From a virus: 31,085 bases of DNA. A program made the translations under genes and the position numbers. Of this stretch, positions 21,742-27,765 are shown in pieces (position 1 is the first letter of the stretch; each line of letters starts with the position of its first letter). The notes below the pieces were generated by a model. It was not told the DNA's origin. It saw only the letters and a program-made list of their open reading frames with translations, and searched no databases. The DNA is taken from IMG/VR virus record IMGVR_UViG_3300013101_000057, positions 1 to 31,085 of that record. The stretch is one strand, 5' to 3'.

Positions 21742-22026
21742 AAGTGATTTTAGGAGGTTGGCTTAGAGGCAGCAATCCTTTAAAGAGTGAGACGAAGACC
21801 TATCGCCGGTAGTTTAAGGAAGTGTGACTTGAGTACGGTTAAATACTTCTTTCTGATAGTCTAAAAGTGCAATACAACGCTATATCGCATTAATAGGTTA
21901 AAGGGTAGCACCCTTCACATCAGCTGAGATAGGAGTACTTTCGGTTAAGTATAGAGGCACCCCAGAAATGGTAAGGCTGAAATTCTCTTTGGCGTAGTAG
22001 CACACTATAATCACTTTTAATATTTA
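21732..22026 (+). ncRNA. Structured RNA resembling a miniature 23S rRNA (L11-binding hairpin plus PTC-like segments)
   Basis: A 287-base gap between recA and the 22029 gene has no open frame and is GC-richer (about 42% by hand count) than nearby genes. An 18-bp perfect helix (TAAATATTAAAAGTGATT, 21732-21749 with 22009-22026) closes it. At 21752-21788 the sequence, with GGTTGGCTTAGAGGCAGC and CCTTTAAAGAGTG, is nearly identical to helix 43 of bacterial 23S rRNA, the L11 and thiostrepton site. It folds as the AGGA/TCCT hairpin. Shorter matches to 23S domain V follow in order: AGACGAAGACC (21790), GGTAGTTT (21808), AGTGCAAT (21866), GGTTAAAGG (21896), TTCGGTTAAGTAT (21940). Other helices: 21780-21787 with 21985-21992, 21901-21906 with 21910-21915, and a pseudoknot-like 21821-21829 with 21999-22006. 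The second half of the L11 domain is absent. It is not a complete rRNA; function unknown. Confidence 0.75.
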
Positions 22027-22028
22027 TT

Positions 22029-22214
22029 ATGAATACTCAAGAAATAAAAGAATTATTTTCTATAACAGAAGTAATAACAATCATTACTTTTAGATCTAAA
22101 CCTTTTGTTAACATGACAGAAGACATGTGTAGAATTACAATAGATATGCCTATTAATTCTAAATTAAAACGCATTTTACAGGAAAAAAAGAATGGAACTT
22201 TACATAGGAATTGA
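22029..22214 (+). CDS. Small protein of unknown function (61 aa)
   Basis: It starts 3 bases after the RNA element ends and overlaps the RuvC-like gene by 23 bases. The sequence looks like a helix-strand-strand unit (TQEIKELFSITEVITIITF, then CRITIDMPINSKLKRIL) with a basic end. The start codon lies right beside the closing helix of the RNA, and no clear ribosome site is seen, so its translation could depend on RNA folding or processing. I do not recognise a family. Confidence 0.5.
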   Translation: MNTQEIKELFSITEVITIITFRSKPFVNMTEDMCRITIDMPINSKLKRILQEKKNGTLHRN

Positions 22215-22710
22215 TCCAGGAGCAAAAGGAGCTGTTTCTGCTGTTAATGGGAGAGGTCAATATGTGTCTTCAAAAGATATGCCTATTACTCCTAAAACAA
22301 CAGGTAAAGGTAACGAAACAAACGCTTACTTACTTGTTTCCGCTATAAAAGAAATAATATATGACTATGAAAGTACTGCTAGAGAGAAACTTGATTTTCT
22401 TGATATCCACATTGGGATAGAAGCTGTCAGTGCTATGCCAGGTCAAGGGGTAACAGGAATGTTTTCGTTCGGTAGGTCCTTAGGTGTTATTGAAGGTGTT
22501 ATTGCAGGACTAGGTTATCCAGTGACATTTTTTAGACCTAGAGCTTGGAAAAAAGTTCATGGATTAATAAGTAAAGATAAAGACCAAGCTAGAACTTTAG
22601 TTATAGGAAAATGGCCTGCATCTGCTCATTTCTTTAAACGAGTGAAAGACCAAGGCAGAGCGGATGCTGCATTAATAGCAGAAACTTTAAGGTTACAAAT
22701 ACAAGGATAA
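22192..22710 (+). CDS. RuvC-like Holliday junction resolvase (172 aa)
   Basis: RuvC cuts four-way DNA junctions. The RNase H-like fold shows YIGIDPGAKGA at residues 4-14 with the first catalytic Asp, a Glu in IGIEAVSAMPGQG near 80-92, and DQGRADAALIAETLRL near 150-165 with the last acidic pair (the Asp in RADA). The length is about the same as bacterial RuvC. The MPGQGV(T)GMFSFGRS loop is typical. Other recombination genes surround it. GGAAAAAAAG upstream serves as the ribosome site. Confidence 0.92.
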   Translation: MELYIGIDPGAKGAVSAVNGRGQYVSSKDMPITPKTTGKGNETNAYLLVSAIKEIIYDYESTAREKLDFLDIHIGIEAVSAMPGQGVTGMFSFGRSLGVIEGVIAGLGYPVTFFRPRAWKKVHGLISKDKDQARTLVIGKWPASAHFFKRVKDQGRADAALIAETLRLQIQG

Positions 22711-22730
22711 TTTCCTAATATAAAAATTAT

Positions 22731-22742
22731 AGGTATAGTTAC
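22731..22742 (+). promoter_or_regulatory. Promoter-like AGGTATAGT element
   Basis: AGGTATAGTTAC lies in the 67-base gap before the DUF932 gene, 41 bases ahead of the start codon. A small dyad (ATAATTT with AAATTAT, 22708-22714 and 22724-22730) lies directly upstream. It could be an operator or a weak terminator for the ruvC transcript. Confidence 0.4.
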
Positions 22743-22777
22743 ACTGCATAACAACATTTACTAACAGAGGAATCAAC

Positions 22778-23620
22778 ATGAATATAACAGCAGATGATCC
22801 TATCTGGACGCAAGACATTGAAGTGTTGCCAATGATCCAAGCTTTTCCTGCACTTGATACATTAGAAGAGTTTAATGAAAAGAATGTAGTTCTCACAAAA
22901 GACCATAAACGTCTTTTCAGTGTTGTTTCCCAAAAAGCAAAAATTCTGCATCATGTAGAAGCTGTCGAAATGATCGACAACGCTATTCAAGTGGCATACG
23001 GAGAACCTCCTAGAATTGAACTTGCTTCATATAAACAAGGTGCTCAAATTGCAGCAAGATTTAAATTACCTGAAGAACCTTTAATAGACTTAGGTAGTGG
23101 CGATATAAATACTTTTCATGTGTTGTTATACAATTCTTATGACAGGTCTATGCCTTTCAAATTGAGAGTTGGTGCCTATAGAGCAATTTGTGATAATGGC
23201 ATGGTATTAGGCAATGATATTGCATCTATTACAGGAAAAGATTTGTTGGATAGTTGGTCACCAGAAGGTGTTGCAACCAAAGTGTCAAAAATGATGGAAA
23301 AGTCTATCACTGTGTTCGACACATGGAAAAAATGGCAACAAATAGAACTTGCTTACTTAGATGCATTGGAAGCGATAGGTAATAAGTTACCTAAAAAGAT
23401 GGTAGGTGCAATAGAAGAAAGAGAAATGGAATTTCCAATGAGTATTTGGGATTATTACAATGTGTTGACCGCTTTTTCCACACATGAATCCAAAACTCAT
23501 AGAGCAAAAACATCTTTTGATGGTACGATCTCTAACATCTTTTACAGCAGAAAAAATCCTCTATACAAACTTTATTCTGAAGTAGGTATAGAAGACGTTC
23601 CCGAGCCGGAAGCTGCCTAA
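22778..23620 (+). CDS. DUF932-family phage protein (280 aa)
   Basis: The middle third matches the phage and plasmid DUF932 family: LYNSYDRSMPFKLRVGAYRAICDNGMVLG (about residues 113-143). This family is found widely beside recombination and replication genes, but its activity is not established. The rest is helical, with a Trp-rich segment (TWKKWQQIELAY) and an EREMEFPMSIWDYYNVLTAF segment. AGAGGAATC upstream gives a good ribosome site. The C-terminal end is acidic. A GC-rich hairpin follows. Confidence 0.85.
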   Translation: MNITADDPIWTQDIEVLPMIQAFPALDTLEEFNEKNVVLTKDHKRLFSVVSQKAKILHHVEAVEMIDNAIQVAYGEPPRIELASYKQGAQIAARFKLPEEPLIDLGSGDINTFHVLLYNSYDRSMPFKLRVGAYRAICDNGMVLGNDIASITGKDLLDSWSPEGVATKVSKMMEKSITVFDTWKKWQQIELAYLDALEAIGNKLPKKMVGAIEEREMEFPMSIWDYYNVLTAFSTHESKTHRAKTSFDGTISNIFYSRKNPLYKLYSEVGIEDVPEPEAA

Positions 23621-23623
23621 CAA

Positions 23624-23657
23624 AGGATCAGGGGGCAGCAATGCCCCCATATAAATT
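23624..23657 (+). promoter_or_regulatory. Hairpin that may bring a distant ribosome site to the next start
   Basis: AGGA (23624-23627) is followed by a strong hairpin: GGGGGCA (23631-23637), loop GCAA, TGCCCCC (23642-23648). Then ATATAAATT leads to the ATG at 23658. The base run directly before the ATG has no ribosome site. If the hairpin folds out, AGGA would lie about 12 bases from the ATG. T4 gene 25 and gene 38 use such looped-out structures, so the same may apply here. No T run follows the stem, so it is not a standard terminator. Confidence 0.55.
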
Positions 23658-24677
23658 ATGCCTGAAGCTTTTATTATAAGTGATTTGCATCTTACTGAAT
23701 CTCTTTACGACGAATATAAATGGTCAGTTTTTAACTGGGCAAGGACAGAAATTCAAAAAAGGAAATTAGGGGATCTTTTTATATTAGGGGATCTGTTTGA
23801 TAAAAAAGATCGACATGGAGCTGAATTAATAAACAGACTTGTCAAAGAAATTAGTAAATGTGCAGAACTTGTACCTGTAACAATTTTAAAAGGCAACCAC
23901 GATTATTTAAAACCTGAACATCCTTATTTAGAATTATTAGATACGATACAAAATGTTTTCTTTATAAAAGAATCTTCATATTTAGAAGATATGGATGGAT
24001 GGTGGTTACCTCATGCTAAAGATCCTGAAGAAGAATGGAAAGACCTTGATCTTATAAATTGCAATCTAATTTTTATGCATCAAAGTGTATTAGGATCTGT
24101 TGTTTCTAATTACCACGAAATGAAATCCGGTTTAAGTCCGAGCTTTTTTAAGGGCACTAAAGCTAAGATATTCTCAGGGGATATACACGTACCCCAAGAC
24201 ATTAAGATCCCTAATGCTATGCCCCTGACATACATCGGAACGCCCTATCCTGTTGCTTTCGGAGACACATATAAACCCAGAGGACTTATTTTAGATTTTG
24301 ACACATTGAATTTTACAGAAGTTACAATGGATTCTTTGCAAAAATTATCTATTACAATAAATGAACCAGAGCAATTAGCTGATTATGAGATGTATGAAGG
24401 AGACCAACTTAAAGTTACCGTAGTATTAGAGGCTTCGGAACTCAGTAATTGGTCAGAGTATAAAGAAGAAATTAAAAAAGCCTGTAAAGAAAACAATTTA
24501 GTGCTAAGAGATTTAAAAATGAAAAAGAAAGAAACTCTTAGTAGAATTGAAAGAGCAGCAGGTCAAAAATCTAATAAATTTGCACAAATGAGTCCTACAG
24601 AGATAATAAAAAAATTCAGTGCATTGGAAAAACTTGATCCTGAAATAGAAAAAGAAGGTTTGGAATTATTACAATGA
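23658..24677 (+). CDS. Mre11/SbcD-like metallophosphoesterase nuclease (339 aa)
   Basis: The calcineurin-like phosphoesterase motifs are in order: SDLH (Asp9, His11), GDLFD at 44-48, GNHD at 79-82, FMHQS near 141 and GDIHVPQ near 175, where family members usually have GHxH. With its ATPase partner (SbcC/Rad50; gp46 in T4) this nuclease trims DNA ends for recombination. The partner is not in this window. The C-terminal third, after about residue 230, is the capping and coiled-helix region that would touch the partner. It overlaps the next gene by ATGA. The start has only the looped-out ribosome site described for 23624-23657. Confidence 0.9.
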   Translation: MPEAFIISDLHLTESLYDEYKWSVFNWARTEIQKRKLGDLFILGDLFDKKDRHGAELINRLVKEISKCAELVPVTILKGNHDYLKPEHPYLELLDTIQNVFFIKESSYLEDMDGWWLPHAKDPEEEWKDLDLINCNLIFMHQSVLGSVVSNYHEMKSGLSPSFFKGTKAKIFSGDIHVPQDIKIPNAMPLTYIGTPYPVAFGDTYKPRGLILDFDTLNFTEVTMDSLQKLSITINEPEQLADYEMYEGDQLKVTVVLEASELSNWSEYKEEIKKACKENNLVLRDLKMKKKETLSRIERAAGQKSNKFAQMSPTEIIKKFSALEKLDPEIEKEGLELLQ

Positions 24678-24856
24678 GTTTAAGTTGGGAAAAAATTGAT
24701 GACTACATTTTCAGAACTAAAATTCCTGGAGGTTGGCTTGTAAAAATGCAACAAGTAAAAAGTACATTTGGGCCAAGAGGAGAACATCAGATTGAACTAA
24801 CTGCTGGGTCCATAACTTTTGTTCCAGACTCCACTAATACATGGTACATTAAATAA
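24674..24856 (+). CDS. Small beta-rich protein of unknown function (60 aa)
   Basis: It looks all-beta with several aromatics (SWEKIDDYIFRTKIPGGWLVKM, then IELTAGSITFVPD and TWYIK). Its position, joined by overlap to the Mre11-like and exonuclease genes, suggests some role in DNA end handling, but no motif shows it. Not recognised. Confidence 0.6.
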   Translation: MSLSWEKIDDYIFRTKIPGGWLVKMQQVKSTFGPRGEHQIELTAGSITFVPDSTNTWYIK

Positions 24857-25704
24857 TGGATACGGTACTCTTAGTAGATTATAGCAATACTTTAATCAGA
24901 TCTATAAGTGTAAATAAACATCTATGGGGACCTAATGGAGAATTTACAGGAGGAGTGTACGGTGTATTTACCCAACTTATGCTATCCTTTCGTACCTTTA
25001 AACCTACACACGTTTTAATATGTGCAGACTCAAAACCTTATCTTAGAGAGAAAGAATTTCCTGGGTACAAAGGAGATCGTAAAAAATACGCGGATGATGA
25101 TTTTGATTTTTATAAATGCCTAAAACAAAGCACAGAACTTTTAGACGAATTATTTGGTCTCCTAGGAATTCCTACATGGTCTATTGCAGGATTAGAGGCA
25201 GATGATTTAATTGCAAGTGCTGTTCAGAGTCTTGAATACACTACTTGTGTACTTAAATCTAATGATACGGATTTAAATCAATTATTAAGTTATTCAGGTG
25301 TTGTAATTAATAAGAAAAGTAAATTTGCCACTAGGTTAGATGCATATGGACCAGATGAGTTTAAAACTGAATTTCCTAAAATCTCACCTAGCGATTGGGT
25401 AGAATACACTGCTATGGTAGGTACACATAATGGAGTACCTGGTATTAAAGGAATTGGACCTGCAACAGCAGCCAAATATTTAAATAATGAAGAGTTGTAT
25501 GAAGAATTTAAATCATATCATATCCAGGCCTTGAATAAAAAATGGGATTTAATCAAGCTTCCTTTTCCTTTATATGGCAAATCTATACGTATACCTACTC
25601 CAAAGAGACCTTCTAGTAATTACAGGCAATTATTAGGGTTTTTAGATACTCTTGGTATAACTTTTACAAATAAAATGAGAGAGACATTAGAGGATTTTAA
25701 TTAA
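24856..25704 (+). CDS. 5'-3' exonuclease / flap endonuclease (282 aa)
   Basis: This FEN-like enzyme (T4 RNase H / Pol I 5' nuclease type) removes RNA primers and 5' flaps. Acidic metal ligands are visible: VDYSN (Asp8), ADSKPYLREKEFPGYKGDRKK near 56-76 with the arginine and lysine of the arch, GLEADDLIA near 112, and KSNDTDLNQLL near 136. The helix-three-turn-helix DNA-binding motif is GVPGIKGIGPATAAKYL near 194-210. It works with the ligase and polymerase in lagging-strand joining. It overlaps the helicase gene by one base. Confidence 0.92.
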   Translation: MDTVLLVDYSNTLIRSISVNKHLWGPNGEFTGGVYGVFTQLMLSFRTFKPTHVLICADSKPYLREKEFPGYKGDRKKYADDDFDFYKCLKQSTELLDELFGLLGIPTWSIAGLEADDLIASAVQSLEYTTCVLKSNDTDLNQLLSYSGVVINKKSKFATRLDAYGPDEFKTEFPKISPSDWVEYTAMVGTHNGVPGIKGIGPATAAKYLNNEELYEEFKSYHIQALNKKWDLIKLPFPLYGKSIRIPTPKRPSSNYRQLLGFLDTLGITFTNKMRETLEDFN

Positions 25705-27170
25705 TGTCGGATGTAATTTCAGGAGCGCTCCAAGAAAACATCTTGGTACTCCTTTGTTTTGATGATGAAACTGCACCTTTAATAATCAATTCTGTCAATA
25801 TAGGTTTATTTGAAAGTGAACCTTATAAAGAAATAGCCAAACAAGCTGTAGAATATTATGCTCAATTTAAAGAAACTCCTAAAGATCATCTAGGAGATTT
25901 ATTAGAAGAGCAATTAAACGACGAAAAAGATTCTCGCAAAGCAGATTTATATAAAAAAATACTTATAAACCTGTATGAATTTAAAGATAACATTAATACC
26001 AAATATGTTATATCGAAGATAACAGAATTTGTTAGACAGCAACGTTTAAAATCTGCAATCGTAGATGCTACTACACAAGTAAAAGAAGGTAATTTAGATA
26101 ACGCAGAAAATATCTTAAATAAATCCCTTAAATCTACATTAGATGTTTTTGATCCTGGCATAAGATTTACTGATACTAAAAGAAGTTTAGGATTTTTTGA
26201 TAATTTAACTCCTGCATATTCTACAGGAATTAAACCTTTAGATATTGTAGGATTTGGACCTGCTCCTGGTGAATTGTTAATTATGTTAGCAAGTGCAAAC
26301 CGGGGGAAAACATGGGGGCTAGTCCACCTAGGAAAATTTTGTGCATTACAAAGATTGAAAGTTTTACATGTGTCCTTAGAAATGTCAGAAGAAAAAATGG
26401 CACAAAGATATGTGCAAAATTTTTACTCTTATGGAAAAAGAAAATCTGAAGCACAATATATGAATTTTACTGCTGATGAAATGGGACGTTTCGTTAGCAT
26501 GGACCCTGTTCAAATTGAAAGACCTTCTTTGTTTAAATTAGGAATACAAGGAAAAATAGAACAAAAACTCTTACACATGGAACATAGATTAAAACTTTGG
26601 ATTAAAAGATTTCCTACAGGAGCTTTAACCATACAAGGGCTAGAAGCATATTTAGATGCAATGGATAGGTTCCATCATTTTCAACCTGATGTACTTATAG
26701 TTGACTACGCAGATTTAATGAAACTTAATTCTATGAATTTACGTATAGATACAGGAAACCTTTACAAAGATTTAAGACGTATTTGTGTAGAAAGAAACTT
26801 AGCAGGAATAACAGCATCTCAAAGTAATAGATTAGGTGAGGATGCAAAAATTATTTCATTAAAACATTTAGCTGAAGATTATTCTAAGGCTGCTATAGCA
26901 GATAATATATTGGCTTATTGTCAAACTTCCCAAGAGCTCAAATTAGGATTAGCTAGATTATTTATTGCTAAAGCTAGAGACGAAGAAAGGGAACAAACAA
27001 TTTTAATATCGCAATGTTATAGAATAGGTCAATTTTGCATGAACGCAATACCTATGCAAAGCAGATACTGGGATAATTTGGAAATAATGTCAAATAGATT
27101 GGATTCTAATGTTCTAATACCTGAAACTGCTGAACCTCAACAACTCAGAAGAAGACTGCAACGGAGATAA
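25704..27170 (+). CDS. DnaB-like replicative DNA helicase (488 aa)
   Basis: The C-terminal RecA-fold ATPase domain begins near residue 175 (GIKPLDIVGFGPAPGELLIML). The Walker A motif is ASANRGKT with Lys202, an atypical version that has Ala in place of the first Gly. VLHVSLEMSEEKMAQRY is the H1a-like segment, DVLIVDYADLMK is Walker B, and GITASQSNR is sensor H3. This order is that of the DnaB/gp41 family. The first 150 residues form a helical domain. The C-terminus is basic (LRRRLQRR). It would ring the lagging strand at the fork. A primase is not seen in the window. The start overlaps the previous stop by one base. Confidence 0.9.
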   Translation: MSDVISGALQENILVLLCFDDETAPLIINSVNIGLFESEPYKEIAKQAVEYYAQFKETPKDHLGDLLEEQLNDEKDSRKADLYKKILINLYEFKDNINTKYVISKITEFVRQQRLKSAIVDATTQVKEGNLDNAENILNKSLKSTLDVFDPGIRFTDTKRSLGFFDNLTPAYSTGIKPLDIVGFGPAPGELLIMLASANRGKTWGLVHLGKFCALQRLKVLHVSLEMSEEKMAQRYVQNFYSYGKRKSEAQYMNFTADEMGRFVSMDPVQIERPSLFKLGIQGKIEQKLLHMEHRLKLWIKRFPTGALTIQGLEAYLDAMDRFHHFQPDVLIVDYADLMKLNSMNLRIDTGNLYKDLRRICVERNLAGITASQSNRLGEDAKIISLKHLAEDYSKAAIADNILAYCQTSQELKLGLARLFIAKARDEEREQTILISQCYRIGQFCMNAIPMQSRYWDNLEIMSNRLDSNVLIPETAEPQQLRRRLQRR

Positions 27171-27174
27171 ACTA

Positions 27175-27423
27175 ATGGCACATTCAAAAACAACTTTACC
27201 TGAAACTAAAAAAGCATCACTTAAAATTAATGTAGGACTTACAAAAGGTTTAAAAGCAAAATTTGAATTTCTTAGACTAGATGTAGAATATGGATTTACT
27301 TTTGACGAAGAAAACTTGGATACTGCGTATGTAAAAATATCAGATACAATAACGGATCTTTTAGAATGTGAAGCTCAAAAGTATAAAGAGCTTGACGAAC
27401 AAGGTGCATTTAATGTTAGGTAA
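27175..27423 (+). CDS. Small protein of unknown function (82 aa)
   Basis: It has a basic N-terminus (HSKTTLPETKKASLKINV) and an acidic, helical C-terminal half (ISDTITDLLECEAQKYKELDEQ). I recall phage proteins ending in a DLLECEA-type helix, but no function. It follows the helicase stop by four bases, in the same transcript. Confidence 0.6.
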   Translation: MAHSKTTLPETKKASLKINVGLTKGLKAKFEFLRLDVEYGFTFDEENLDTAYVKISDTITDLLECEAQKYKELDEQGAFNVR

Positions 27424-27429
27424 GGTATA

Positions 27430-27765
27430 ATGGTCAATTTAAAATTTCATAGTTCTTTAGAAAAACTTCCTGAACACGGCCAATCAATTGCTTACATAGA
27501 ACTAGCATCTGGAGGTTTTGATAGTGAAGATTTGCTTTTAAAAGAAACAACAGTAGAGCACATGTGGGAAGAAATTGATCCTTCTGATGGGTATCCTACA
27601 GGGACAACTGTTGTATACGATCCTAAAAACCCTGAACCTTATGATGATGCAGATCATTTAAGAAAAAGAATTCTATTAGGAGAAACAACTCCTAAAAAAT
27701 ATCTATGGTTACCAACAGAAGAATTGTTTAATCAATTTGACGCTATTTTTCCTGATGATATCTAA
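27430..27765 (+). CDS. Small acidic protein of unknown function (111 aa)
   Basis: It is acidic and looks alpha/beta, with EKLPEHGQSIAYIEL near 11 and KKYLWLPTEELFNQF near the end. The starting pattern (a strand after PxxGQ) recalls small phage proteins with a W-x-P-x-x-E-L ending, of unknown role. AAGGTATAATG provides the ribosome site. It overlaps the SNF2-like gene by 11 bases. Confidence 0.6.
   Translation: MVNLKFHSSLEKLPEHGQSIAYIELASGGFDSEDLLLKETTVEHMWEEIDPSDGYPTGTTVVYDPKNPEPYDDADHLRKRILLGETTPKKYLWLPTEELFNQFDAIFPDDI

Noticed and set aside
21901-21930. TPP-riboswitch-like strings ACCCTT and CTGAGAT in the RNA element
   Set aside because: They occur in the wrong order and the other conserved TPP segments are missing.
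21945-21961. Sarcin-ricin-loop-like string AAGTATAGAGGCACC
   Set aside because: It resembles AGUACGAGAGGACC, but the GAGA tetraloop is not intact and part of the string is better placed in the GTACTT/AAGTAT hairpin. Not counted as evidence for the 23S reading.
21732-22026. Group I intron
   Set aside because: The RNA lies after a complete recA gene and does not split any gene; conserved P7 and guanosine-site sequences were not found.
27421-27432. AAGGTATAATG as another AGGTATA promoter
   Set aside because: It overlaps the start codon of the 27430 gene and is better explained as its ribosome site.
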